From: Podocnemis expansa
Taxonomy: Eukaryota > Chordata > Testudines > Podocnemididae
NCBI GenBank assembly: GCA_007922195.1
Contig: ML681995.1
Span: 15,564,400-15,628,399, forward strand
Length of the DNA stretch: 64,000 nt
Direction: 5' to 3'
The translations under genes and the position numbers were made by a program. This document shows positions 10,918 through 21,990 of the stretch, piece after piece (position 1 is the stretch's first letter; each line of letters opens with the position of its first letter). Under the pieces are notes generated by a model. The model was not told the DNA's origin. It worked only from the letters and a program-made list of their open reading frames with translations, and did not search any database.

Positions 10918-11424
10918 TCTCAAACTTTAGTAGTTCAGTCTTCATGGTCCATTCATCCAGTGCTCTCTCTGCTTTTAATTTATGTCCTGGTGCTGTACAA
11001 GTCTGTCCATAAGGAAATGGATTAAGACCAGCAATTCTTTTCACATATCATCACCACATGGCACTTGCATAATCTTCAATCGTTATTAATCTGAGCTGGA
11101 TTTGAACTAGCCACAAGCGAAAAGTTCAGTAACACATTACCCCTCTTTGCAGACAGTCAGTTCCCCTAAAAATCTGACAGCTACAGTAATGTGTATGTTA
11201 AGCAGTCTTATCAAGAAAGCTTTTAAAGCATCCTGCCACTCCACTGCAGGAGACTAGCTGCACACTCATCTAACAAAGCACTTCTTTATTCTTATGTGAA
11301 ACAACATAGCAGAGGAAAGACCTGGTATAAAACCACCAAGTTTTGTTAACATCAGCCTCCTACTTGCGTGCACATACACAAGGGTCTTGGTGTCTAAGGA
11401 TACTGGGTAGTGGCTCAAAAGGAA

Positions 11425-11556
11425 GGATTCTACAAAGTATGATTTTCTGCCATGAAAGCCCATGCAAAAAACTAAATTTGTTAGTCTTTAATTGTCACAG
11501 GACCCCTGGTTTATTTGTTTTACTGAACTAGACTAACACGGCTACCTCTTTGGATT
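11425..11556 (+). mobile_element. PLE 3' tail, single copy
   Basis: Forward-orientation tail: 'gattttctgccatgaaag', 'aaatttgttagtctttaa', 'gaactagactaacacggc'. It matches the 3' UTR of the PLE at 44012-45053. It is nested in the hAT-like element. Confidence 0.7.
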
Positions 11557-13141
11557 ATAGCAGGCTGTGAGCATTAGGTGCCAGGGCTTGTTGGTAGCAA
11601 GAACAGAAGGATCTGCCCTGCTAGCTACCAATGGCAGGATGTGTCCCCATTGCTCAAATCCATAGGCCAGCGACAGAGGAAGATCAGTCACGTCATGAAA
11701 TTGATGCCTTTTGAAAGACCCTTTATAAGTGACTACAACTACAGCCAGCCATGCCATCCCTCCTTGTCTCCCCCAGGTGCCAGCTGCCATGGCTCCATCC
11801 CTTTCTCCATCCACCACCCACTTCTCCAACCACCCCCCCACCAGCAACTCATCATTCATCTCCTACACACATCCCCCAACGTGCTTGCCTTCTTCATCTT
11901 CTTCCCCCCACCCTCTCAACAGCATCTTCCCCCAGCCCTGTCTCTTTTCCCATAGCATCATGTTCTAGGAGGGCTTATATTGCACAGTATTTATTTTTAT
12001 GAACAGGTAATTTTTTAAACAATTTTTTAAAAAAATTATTCTTATGAAAGTTCTCCTGGAAGCCTGAGTTACTTCAAACACTCCAGAGACCCACTGTAGA
12101 GAGTCTGGCACTTGCTTCTCACCCTTTCCAGCACATCCACGGTACAGCCAGCAACCTACAGCCCAGCCTCTTCCAGAGGGCTCCACACAACCAAAGCAGC
12201 TCCAGCCCCCTCCATTCAAAAAACCACGACCAACCTCTTCTCCCAGCTATTACAGGGAGCCTGGTGTTACTACTTCTCCCCCTGCTGTTGCACCATCCCA
12301 CAACTCAGTGCCCCACCTGGTTCAAAACCACCCTGAACATCTATTGCCCCACCTATGCCCTCCTAGCCATGTCCCCCAGCCCAGCACAAAACTGTCCACC
12401 CCCCATTTCCCCTAAACCACCTGTTCTCCCCACCCCCTACTGCCCCAAAGCCACCCACTTCCCCACCCTGTGGCCCGCACCACTGCAGCTGGGCAGCTAT
12501 TGTCCCCTCTGGGCCTCTCGATCAGATTGCTCAGATCCTCACCCGAAACTGTCTCTCTGCCAGCTCCTCCCTCCTTGCCGGGGCCCTAATTTTTCCTCTG
12601 GGGCACCACACCAGGCCTGGCACCCCCTGGGTGGTCTGCCAACCGCCTCACCCCCTAGCTTCCCTTTCCCTCCCCTTAGCCCTGGTACCTTGTACTTACA
12701 CCTATGCTGGGAAGCAAAACTGAGTCAGAGCCATACCATGTGCACAGGCTGCCTGCCTGGAGGGGGATTCAAATTGCCCTCCTCTCTTCCCCTGGAGCAG
12801 AGAAAGGAGCTACTCTGTGCCTTAGCAAGTTGGGGGTTGCTGAGCTGAGAGCAGACTCTGACACTTTTCTTGGTGATTTGCATGTCCCTTGGGCGGCTTA
12901 CACAATACCAGGAGCTGTAAAAGACTTGAGAGTGGCTGAGGGGTGCAAATCACTAAGCTGTCCTGGCAAAAAAACACCTAACCTGTCAGGCTAGCACACG
13001 CTCCTGTCTGGAGAGGACCAGAGCACAGTACTCTCCATTTCTTTGCTGCCAGGACCCATCTGTGTGAGCATGGTTTTGGAGCCCTGTAAAACCATTCACC
13101 TAGTGCCTTGCCCCTTTTGCCCTGCTGTAGTTATGGCCCTG

Positions 13142-14334
13142 TTGACTACATAGTTACTGATATTCATTGCTAGGATGTTAATGTAACTGAAAAAGGGTCT
13201 TTGGGAAGTTGTCTTCAACGTAAGCTTTTACATATTTTTAAGCATAAAAGGATTTTAATATCCCCCCCCCCCGCACCCCTTGCTTGCTTGGGGTATCTAG
13301 GAGGAATGAGCAGGTAATAACAGGTAACATTTGACCCAATCCATCTCTGCGACTCACTGTTTTTCTTCTTCTAACATCTTTGTTCTGGCTAGAGCTGTGT
13401 GTGGTGTAACTAATCAATGCCTGAGCATAGCAGTAAACTTCGTATTCAGTATTGCTCCCTTTTATCTTAGCATGAGCCTTGAGGCTATATCCTGACAATA
13501 AATTGCTTAGCTAAGATAGAAAATGTGTTCATCTGCTGAATGGTACTCTGAATTATTGTTTTAGTTTCCCATATTTACAAAAAAGTTCTGGGGGGAAAAG
13601 GTCACCGGGCTCAAAAAGAGAGACTGTCATCTTTATCTCCTGACATATTACCTTTTACCTCTTAGGGCTACATTGTGCATTAGTTCAATCTTCTTCAAGC
13701 AAAGCATCCTGAATCGGGTTCAACCTGACGTCAGAACAGGAAACCATTGAAGCACTATAGCGCAAGGTACTTGTCAATGCTGCCACTGTGCTAAAAATAA
13801 AAATACTGTTACTACAACAGGTACACAGAATCCCCACCACAGTTCTGAGATGGAAGTGGTAGACAACAGGCAGTTTTAACTGGGGAAATTTGGTAGTTAG
13901 TAAAGTCTTATAAAGAAGTTACAGCCATGGAAACAATTAGTGATGTGTTATCACATTTTTAAGTTTACAGTGCTACAAAACCAAGTGTCATGAAAGTAGC
14001 ACAGTATGGCCTTGTTATTACTTACTATAGGGATTGCTTTGCCACTCATATAGCCGGTCAGCTACAAATACACGGGTTGCACATTTGTTTTAAACAGAAC
14101 ACTGGGAGGGCACACTGACAATAGACATTGTCAGTGGCAGGGGGCACAGATGATTTATTTTTGTTTTAGGCTTTTATTTTTAAAAAGAGATTGTACTCTA
14201 AAGGGCCTGATCCAAAGGCCATTCCTTCAAATGGGACTCTTCCCATTACATCAAGGGGCATTGACTCAGACTGTTGAGTTTAACATTCTTCAACACAAGA
14301 AATGAGTGATTTCTGAATACCCCTATGTTGTCCT
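13142..14334. other. Non-coding interval
   Basis: No coding signal. A poly-C run lies at about 13261-13272. A degenerate CTGATCCAA-type hairpin repeat is at 14202-14278 ('ggcctgatccaaaggcc'). Confidence 0.4.
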
Positions 14335-14450
14335 GTAAATATGTAGTAGCTAGCCTATCTGCTTTACATGGAGAAGCTCCTAGGTTCAAATCCCAGGGGG
14401 TTGGACTAGATGATCTCATGAGGTCCCTTTCAACCCTATGAGTTGAGTCA
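14335..14450 (+). mobile_element. tRNA-derived SINE with CR1 tail
   Basis: A box B-like 'GGTTCAAATCC' (14383-14393) lies ~40 bases after a box A-like 'tagtagctagc' (14343-14353), giving a tRNA-type RNA polymerase III promoter. This is fused to a CR1 3' terminus: 'ggttggactagatgatctcatgaggtcccttt'. A tRNA head with a CR1 tail is the design of SINEs mobilised by CR1 in turtles. A second copy lies in reverse orientation at 34370-34476. Confidence 0.65.
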
Positions 14451-15224
14451 AGTCTAGTCTATCTTAAAGACAAGAGCAGTGAGATAACATCTTTTATTGT
14501 AAAAATTTCTGCTGGTGAAAGAGACAAGCTTTCAAGCCTCAACAAACTCTTTTTCATGTTATTACATATCAAATGAAAAGTGAACATGGCAGAGAGAAGG
14601 TGAGAGGCTACATCTTCCAAGCACATGTTTTTTAGTGTCCATTTTTTAGTAGCAGTTCCCCATCTATTGCTATTATCATAGCGATAAGAACATATGACTA
14701 TTTGGTAAACCAACTGAAGACTTAAGGCATTGTTTGAGGGTTTCATAAGAGATTTAGTATATCACTGTCCAAGATAACATAGAAAGAAAGGAGCATCTCA
14801 AATCATTGTGTACCACTTGGGTCAGTTTAACAGTGCCACTGTATGAGAAAAATAGAACAGAAGATTTCTTTCCTGTTAGAAGAAGGATTACAAAATGGCC
14901 CTGATGTAAGGCATGAAACTGGGCAGACCCTGTAAAGAAAGAATACTGGGGAGGGGCATAGAATGTGAAGTACCATTTCCTTTTAATTAACAAGTTCACT
15001 GATCCTTCACAATTAAGTTTAAAAAAGAATTGTCTCATGCATTTTACAGCAAAATAAGTTGGACCCACATTTTCAGAAGTGGGCATATGCGATATGTCCT
15101 TAGATTTCCATGCATGTAGCTCACCAAATGCCCAGTTTGTGAATGCACAAATTTGCATGCTGAACTTTGAAAATATTGCTAAGTTCTTTTACTTGTGTTC
15201 ATTTTAAAGCGCTTCTTATTTCCT
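14451..15224. other. Non-coding interval
   Basis: No recognisable element. Minus-strand reading frames of 95 and 134 codons here have no family resemblance and look like chance. Confidence 0.4.
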
Positions 15225-15405
15225 CAAAACAAACAAGGAGTCTGGTGGCACTTTTTAAAGACTAACAAATTTAAATCCCACTTTGTCAGATGCTTCTCCC
15301 ATGAAAGCTCATGCAATAAATAAATTTGTTAGTCTTTAAAAGTGCCACCAGAGTCCTTATTCATTTTGCTGAACTACACTAACACAGCTATCCCTTTGGA
15401 ATCTG
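15225..15405. mobile_element. PLE 3'-tail hairpin (head-to-head pair)
   Basis: The left arm (15225-15293) is an inverted PLE tail starting near 'aacaaggagtctggtggcac'. The right arm (15294-15405) is a forward tail ending 'gaactacactaacacagc...ccctttgga'. Flanks share 'TATTTCCT' (15217-15224 and 15406-15413), an 8-base target duplication bracketing the whole pair. Confidence 0.72.
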
Positions 15406-15670
15406 TATTTCCTGGTTTCATTTGCAAGCTTCTGTGCCAGCTTGCTCTTTAAGTGGTTATTGCCATTGTGTCTTAGATCTAGCTTAGAAAAAGGAGCATC
15501 TCAGAAGTTCTGAGAAATTTGAAATTGCTGCTTCTAGATTATAAATGTTGAGATACGAATCTGAGATCCTGGGTGATTGTCTGTACTAGACCATCAGAAT
15601 TCTGGAGGTTTGTCAATCTTCTTTTGTACATCACTATCTGATTCACAAAACATTACCACTAACAGGAGAT

Positions 15671-16317
15671 GGTGGCCTAGCAAGGGTGTCCAGTGCCTGG
15701 GGACCAAGCCTACAGTTGCATCACCCACACCTACCTGGCAGCCACTGATCTCCTGCAGCAACCCTGCAGCCCAGCTCGAGCTGGGACAGAGTAGCCTCAA
15801 ACCCCAACCTGGAAGCTTGAGGAAGGGAGGGGATGGGTCTGCCCTTTCCAACCCACAGAGTTAGGGGAGTCACTGAGGGGCTCCCTGAATCAAACCTATG
15901 TTAGCTTCCTTTCATGCACAGAGCATCAGTGCTATGCAGTCATTTAGATGCTGCCTCCTGGGTCTTAGAGCTGGACATCACTATTTCTGGCATACGCAGA
16001 AAGGGAAGACTTTCAACAGTAGGACCCAGGAGGCAGCACTCAACTTGCTCAGCTTCACTGTGAAGGGCCTGGCTAACACGCCCAACCCCAGCAGTTACCT
16101 GCTGCCACTGGCTCTGATGGGGTGGTACGGGGCTGGCCCTACACAGCATGGGAGAGGTTCAGGAGGCTCTGTACCTCTCAGAGACTCCTGCAGTCCTCCT
16201 CCTGCACCTTGTGAAGGGCCAGCCTGGCACCCTCTCACAACCTACAGCTTGGTGCCTCCTGCAGCCTGGCATCAGAGGGGGAGGATCTAGCAACCCTATC
16301 CCTACTTGGTACACCAC
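15671..16317. repeat. GC-rich block, possible hAT-like element
   Basis: The block begins near 'ggtggcctagcaagggtgtcc' and ends 'ggtacaccactg', whose reverse complement is CAGTGGTGTACC, a hAT-like end. The flanks do not give a clear 8-base duplication. Reading frames in the block (15577-15864, 15898-16290) show no family motif. Confidence 0.35.
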
Positions 16318-16592
16318 TGTTAGGTAAAACTTGAAAAGATTCTGATCTGAAAATCTTTTGAGACAAGGCTTGGTCAGTCAGAAAATCCTTAGTAAATTTT
16401 GTAAAGCACCTTGAAAACAGGGAAAAATCTGTCTTGTTCTTGTTGATTACAAACCCAAACACTCAGCCCAGAGTCACCTGAGGTTTCACTGAGATTTATA
16501 AGCTTTTTATATGTTATTTGCTATTGAACATTCTTATGGTTCTAGGAGGTAGAAAGCAGATAATAATCTGTACTCTTGAAAGGACATTTCAG

Positions 16593-16759
16593 TTCCAAAG
16601 GGGCAGCTGTGGTAGTCTATTTCAGTAGAACAAACAAGAAGTCTTGTGGCACTTAAAAACTAACAAATGTATTTATTGCATGAGGTCTCCCACAAAAGCT
16701 CATGTGATAAATAAATTTGTTAGTCTTTAAGTGCCCCAGCACTCCTTGTTTGTTTTAAT
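16593..16759. mobile_element. PLE 3'-tail hairpin (head-to-head pair)
   Basis: The left arm starts 'ttccaaaggggcagctgtgg', the complete inverted PLE terminus, and runs to about 16686. The right arm is a forward tail ending 'ccttgtttgtttt'. The pair is bracketed by 'ggacatttcag' (16582-16592) and 'ggacattttag' (16760-16770), 10 of 11 identical, supporting insertion as one unit. Confidence 0.75.
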
Positions 16760-16894
16760 GGACATTTTAGGTTTGTTTGAACATAAAACTCATGGTGTAA
16801 CCTGGTTATTGTAAAACTACAGGAAGTCATATTTTTTCCAGTGAACATCCTGCTAAGTGAAATAACTAACTCATACAAAGCTCTTCCTGACAAG

Positions 16895-16945
16895 TTCCAA
16901 AGGGGTAGCCATGTTACTCTAGTTCCGCAAAACAAGCAAGGATGG
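16895..16945 (-). mobile_element. PLE 3' terminus fragment
   Basis: 'ttccaaaggggtagccatg...actctagttccgcaaaacaagcaagga' is the inverted last ~45 bases of the PLE 3' UTR. Confidence 0.65.
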
Positions 16946-16949
16946 TGCA

Positions 16950-17410
16950 ATATATGTTCAGTGGGATTAAGATGTCTTTGGGCCATTCTTGGCAACCATA
17001 TCACTACATCCTCTTACAAGAGTTTGACTGTTTTCCCCATTATGTCTTTAATCTCCAAGTGCAACACAAAGTTAGCTTCATAAAATGTTATTGAATATAA
17101 ATGTGGAGCTAAACAGTACTATTTTGGGGATTTTATAGTCTGAGTTGGTAATCAGACAGCTGAATCTCTCTCTCTCTTAAAGTGTATATTATGATATGGT
17201 CAATATAAAAAATACCTTTATACTTCCAGCTAAATTTCCAGAGGCTTTGAAAGACTATTGTAATAAGACTTTTAAAAGTAGAGTGAACACGCTTAAATTC
17301 CACATCTTCATGCAGGCTACTGTCAAAGTAATAAAAGCAAGATGGTATTGCAAGCAGCTTCTTCCACTAGTGTTCTTGAATTCTTGGATACATGTGTAGT
17401 AATAGCAAAA
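16950..17410. other. Non-coding interval
   Basis: AT-rich with no recognisable repeat or coding signal. Confidence 0.4.
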
Positions 17411-17411
17411 T

Positions 17412-17596
17412 TTAACTCATACTCAAGGTCCAAGGGCTGCATGTGGTCCCTAAAGTTATTTCTTGCAACGCTCATTGACACTATTGTTATCAATATTTAC
17501 AATATCATTATATGAAAAGGTTTCAGCGGTGCGGCCCTTGGGCTAACATACTAGTCCTCATGCAGCTCTTGTGGTGATTTGAGTTTGAGACCCCTG
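17412..17596. mobile_element. hAT MITE, CAGGGGTCTCAAACTC family
   Basis: The right end 'gagtttgagacccctg' is a clean inverted hAT-type terminus (reverse complement CAGGGGTCTCAAACTC). The left end is decayed ('catactcaaggtccaaggg'). The interior arms 'ccaagggctgcatgtgg' and 'ccgcaccgctg / gcggcccttgggc' mirror each other. The flanks 'atttaact' and 'gtttaacc' are a weak 8-base match. Confidence 0.55.
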
Positions 17597-17604
17597 GTTT
17601 AACC

Positions 17605-18055
17605 TTTTAGATCAATCGGACTGGGAATATTTTATATTTCTTGCTGTTAAATGTTGAGGTTGCAGTTATTACTAACATAACTAAGCCCGAAGATAATTTT
17701 GTAACTTTGGATGAGTCCCTACAGAATAAAAATGTAAAAGAAGCTTAAATAAGCTGGGATAGTCAAGGGGCCCAGAAAGAGGGAGATGCCTAACTCTACT
17801 GGAAGTCCGAGAGAATTGGGATCCCAATTCCCTTATATCCCCTTTGAAAAGTCCACACTTTAACAGTAAGAATCCCAGTTCCTGCCACCTGTTCACATTG
17901 AAATGAATCAGTTTACAGGTGGAATAAGGTACAATTCAATATAGTTGGAGTGGCAGAAGTAAGCCCTAACTTGCTGTGATGTTCATGTTTAAACTATTAA
18001 ATAGATATTTTAACACTAAACCGTTCAGTGTCACACACAGTATTTCTTTCTACAG
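17605..18055. other. Non-coding interval
   Basis: No recognisable element or coding signal. Confidence 0.4.
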
Positions 18056-18059
18056 TAAT

Positions 18060-18245
18060 ATGTGAAATGTAAGACCATAATGACTAGTAGATCATTTCTT
18101 CTGACCTTCTGTTTACCAGAGGCCATTACATTCCACACAGTTATCCGCTGTTAAGTCCAGTAACTTGTGTTTGGCTGAAGCATATCTTCCATAAAGGCAT
18201 CCACTTGATTTGAAGAGTTCAAAAGCTGGAAATTACCTCATACAA
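18060..18245 (-). repeat. Ancient CR1/L3-like LINE 3' fragment
   Basis: The run 'agatcatttcttctgacc ... gttaagtccagtaacttgtg ... catcc(a)cttgatttga(a)gagttc' resembles the antisense 3' region of old CR1/L3-type LINEs common in amniotes. Strongly diverged. Confidence 0.5.
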
Positions 18246-18925
18246 GATGTAAGAATGCTCAAACTTGTCTAAGTTACTGAAAGAGCATGGTATGACAAAG
18301 CAAAACCATAAATATATTTGTTCCTTATTATTGAAATGCTAGTCTTAAAACTAAAATCACAAGTGAGGAACTCATTTGTGATATGACAGCAGATTTTGCT
18401 AAGCAAGACTTTAAAAATAAATATCACTTGCCAGATCACACAAAGAAGGTTCCTGGGCTTGACCTTCCATGGACATCTTGGTCAACTCTAAATTTACAAT
18501 GGTGGGTGTGGACATTCAGTGCACAAATGAAAAAGCAAGGACTCCTTGGCATGCAAGTATGAGTCACTGACAGATCATAAAACATATCACCACTTGTTGC
18601 CCCAATTTACAAATATGACAGAGGCATTACTGCAATAAATTCTGCCACTCCTGATGTGGATAACTGGCTTGATCAGCTTCAGCGAAAATTGTAGTTGTTT
18701 CTCTACACCAGCCATATGAAATAAGATGTTTCACTGTCTGCATTTTTTTTGAGATGCTTTCCACATTTGTAAAGAGATGACATTAAATTAATCCAGTTAC
18801 CCTCAGAAAAAAAGCAGCAGATAACATTTTTGGTCCTCTTACTTTCCATTATTCAGCTTTCCAGTGTCCTGATTCAGTAAAGTCCTTTCAATACATGGCT
18901 AACTCAAAGTCAGTGGGACTTCTCA

Positions 18926-19237
18926 GGATATATTTATGCTACAAATTAAAATCTGTGGCCCTGACTCTCAGAGCCTGGAGCAATTTACTTGGGATCTCAG
19001 GGCTCAAGCTGTGGAGTTAAAAGTAGCAGTGCAGATATTCCTGCTGTATCTAGATACTAGACTATAAGACCCTTATGCCACTGCTCTGCCACATTTCAGA
19101 ACCAGGACTTCAGCTTGAGCGGGAATGTCTATACAGCTATTTTGAGCCCTGAAGCTCAAGCCCTGCAAGCTTGGGTCAATTGACCTGAACTCTGAGATCT
19201 TGTGCCATGAGTTTCATTTTGCAGTATAGACATACCC
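18926..19237. mobile_element. MITE with GGGTATGTCTATACTGCAAA ends
   Basis: The right end in reverse complement reads 'GGGTATGTCTATACTGCAAAA'; the left end is 'ggatatatttatgctacaaa'. The flanks are TCA (18923-18925) and TAA (19238-19240), a 3-base duplication with one change, as in PIF/Harbinger elements. The interior 'gctcaagctgtgg' and 'tgaagctcaagccc' halves are partly symmetric. Non-coding. Confidence 0.55.
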
Positions 19238-19240
19238 TAA

Positions 19241-20739
19241 GTAGTCTCATTGGCTTTGAGTAGACTATACACAACTGCTTAATTGATCTTGCTGAATCCA
19301 GATCCATACGCACATGAAACTCCTCTTAATCTCAAGGAGCGTTAAAGGTGCACAACGCTGAACATGCTCTTGAGATCTCTGATTAATATATACCGATATG
19401 ACATGACTGCCATTGCCACTCACATCAGCTTGTGCCAGCCACTGAAAATAACCAGCATCCTGTCAGAACATCTGCTAAGAATCCATGGAGCATCATGGCA
19501 AATCATTTGTGACTACTGAGCCTAGAGAAAATAAAACTTCATGCATTTTCTATGAAAAGCAATAAATGAATAAATAAGAACCATTGAGATTAAGTAGCTA
19601 ATGTTGTTTAAAAGCCTTGAAGTTTAATTTTCCAGCCAGAGAAGAAAGGAGCTACAATTTTCTGCAGGGGAGACCTTTAAGCTAGCCCATCAGCCAGGAG
19701 CAAAATGATAACTTGACAGAAAAAGAGACTTCAAGCAGTGGAAGTAATGAGGGCTGAAACCCTTTTGGGTTAAAGAGAACTCAATTATCACGGGACTGGC
19801 CCAGCTATAGTAATTAGGACTTTTAAAAACAATAGTCAAGAGCTATTTTATTTAACTTTAGCCCACCCAACAAACAAAAAGAGAGTTGTCTATATCCCTG
19901 TAGAACAGTAAGCAAATGAGCCAAGTTGGAGACCGGAATGATAGGGATCATGGAACCAGAAGTAGGCATTAATAGAAACTGAAGGCTAAACACCAAGAAG
20001 ATGTTTAAGTATCAGCTATCGTGTAATTTTTCTGTCATTACTCGGGCGCCACCTTTGTCCATTACGGCTGATGCACATCATTCCTAAGAATTCAAGGAGC
20101 TTTAAGGCTGAGAGAGATCTTATGTTCATATCAGCATCTGCATCTCTAGAGAAAGTGAAGTCAATGTTTACCTTTGTTTTACGTCACATTTCCTCGCTTG
20201 GCACCCTGGGACAGCTGCAGAGAAGCTGACAATACACAAAGAGAAAGAGACGTTTTATTGGATCAGATTGCAGTGAAGTTGACGATAAAACTTTCTTGAT
20301 GGTGAAGCAATATCAAATGGCCACAGGATTAACCTGGTATAGTTTAGAATCTGTGCAAGTGTGACATGTAGCACATTAGCACCATTGACTACTTGCTCTA
20401 AGTAAAATTAAATTTTCCTCAGGCCTGTGATTAACATCAACATTCTAAATGAAATTTGAGAATTATATTTTTTTTTTCAGAACTGATTGGAAATGTACTT
20501 TAAGCATTGAATTAAGTGCTAATAAATTCAATTAGCATCTTTAATTTGTCAGTCCCTTCCCATTCTCCCTTCTTTTTTTAACCATGGAAAAATATTTACG
20601 ATAGCTCTAAACTAAAAGGATCGTAATACAGCTAAAAATGGCTCCCACAGAATTCCATAGTTGTTGGAAACTCACTAATGGCACATCTGTTCTGGGACTT
20701 GATTCCTTCATTTGACTCTGCCTCATTAAGCGACTACAG
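19241..20739. other. Repeat-poor AT-rich interval, possible regulatory DNA
   Basis: About 1.5 kb in which I recognise no transposon, unlike most of the window. It has no long ORF. It contains clustered homeodomain-type core sites, for example 'agtaattagga' near 19810, 'tcaattatcacgg' near 19785 and 'attcaattagcatctttaattt' near 20525-20550. A conserved non-coding element could look like this, but conservation cannot be seen from one sequence. Confidence 0.3.
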
Positions 20740-21831
20740 CAGGGGCACAATTTAGTTTCCCAGCAGCAGCTCCATGCAGGGCTGGCCTAGGAATTGAGGG
20801 CTCAAATTGGCTCCCTGATATCCTCGATATTCTTCCACTGATCAGAGGTGGCATCAGGAAAGAATCAGGCCACTTTTTTTCTTTTTTTAATGTACACTTT
20901 TGACATTATAGCTTTTCATCTCTGTAAACTCTGGACATTGATAAATTTATCAGCATCCATATAATGTACATTTTTTTTCATAGCCAATAAAATGAGGCAA
21001 CATAGTTTATAAATGTTTTCTACATAATTGGAAGATATTTTTCCCCATTGACGTAATTAATCCAGTTCTCTGAGAGGCAGTAGCTAGCTCTTCTATCAAT
21101 TTAACCACATGTATACAATAGGATACATTGATCTAAGTATATTGCACAGAGTGCAAAAATTTTCATAGCCCTGAAAGATGTAGCTAGGTTGATCCAAATT
21201 TTAAGCGTAGACAGTATAGAGACTATGTTGGCCTGGCCATATCAGCATAGATGCCTAATGTAGACGCAACTTACACTGCCAGACATTTTTTCTGCTGGTG
21301 TAGAACACCAGTCACCTGAACAATATTAACTATGACCACAGAATCATTTTTCTGTTGGCATAGCTGTCTCCTTTGGGGTTGAGGGTTTGTGTACGCTGCT
21401 GGCCAGAGTGTGGGGTTTTTTTTCCCCATACCCTGACTAACAGTGGCATAGAATACAAGACTAGACCAAGCCTGGGTCTGAACACAAATAAAAGCAGCAA
21501 AGAAAGCCTTGGGCCTACTTCGGGTCTCAAGGCAGATAAGCACAAATCTATCCTCAGCAACAGATGCAGGTGTAAGTCTTCAAGTGTCCCAAAGTACACA
21601 GAGGAAGTGAAAGAGGCATGAGTGATGGAGACTGCACTGGCCAGTGCAAAGGAAGAGAAACTGCTCATAAATGAATAGCATGTTGAGGAAGCAGAAGGGA
21701 CAACAGTCCCAGCTAGAGCCCCATGGGAGAAGTAAATAATCTATGCTAAGGAAGGGTGCTTATTTTAAACAAAACCTGCTGGTCATTTCAAGTAAATGGA
21801 ATCCAAGGGCCTTATTCCTTGTTATAAAAAT
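20740..21831. other. Non-coding interval
   Basis: A 'caggggcacaatttag' start near 20739 hints at a hAT end, but no partner was found. The ORFs at 21271-21668 lack family features. Confidence 0.35.
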
Positions 21832-21836
21832 AATTC

Positions 21837-21990
21837 TTCTTCGAGTGCTGCTCGGATGCATCCACTATCAGGTGTGTCCGTGCCACAGCGCACAATTGGC
21901 TGGAAACTTTTTACCATTAGCCTGGTGGCCACCACGCCCTAGGCACCTTGTGGCTATATATCTGGCTGCAGCCCTGCTCCTCCCCAGTTC
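21837..21990 (+). repeat. Left inverted end of the DIRS-like element
   Basis: It runs from 'gagtgctgctcggatgcatc' to 'cctgctcctccccagttcc' and includes a TATA-like 'ggctatatat' at about 21952-21962. It is homologous in inverted orientation to 30666-30850. Confidence 0.6.

Larger units (their letters stand above)
10032..13141. mobile_element. Long hAT-like element with CAGGGCCRTAACTA inverted ends
   Basis: The left end reads 'CAGGGCCGTAACTAGAC'; the right end reads, in reverse complement, 'CAGGGCCATAACTACAG'. The 8-base flanks are 'ttcaccac' (10024-10031) and 'ttgactac' (13142-13149), identical at 6 of 8 positions, as expected of an old 8-bp hAT target duplication. The interior is GC- and proline-codon-rich and gives long chance ORFs (11578-11955, 12264-12848), but no transposase motif is visible. 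Two PLE tails (10703-10917 and 11425-11556) are nested inside. A shorter copy of the same family is at 33597-33959. Confidence 0.6.

Noticed and set aside
12264..12848. 194-codon proline-rich ORF
   Set aside because: C-rich interior of the 10032-13141 element; no known domain and overlapping open frames on the other strand.
14451..15158. 134-codon and 95-codon minus ORFs as host genes
   Set aside because: No family motif and no splice context; composition like the surrounding non-coding DNA.
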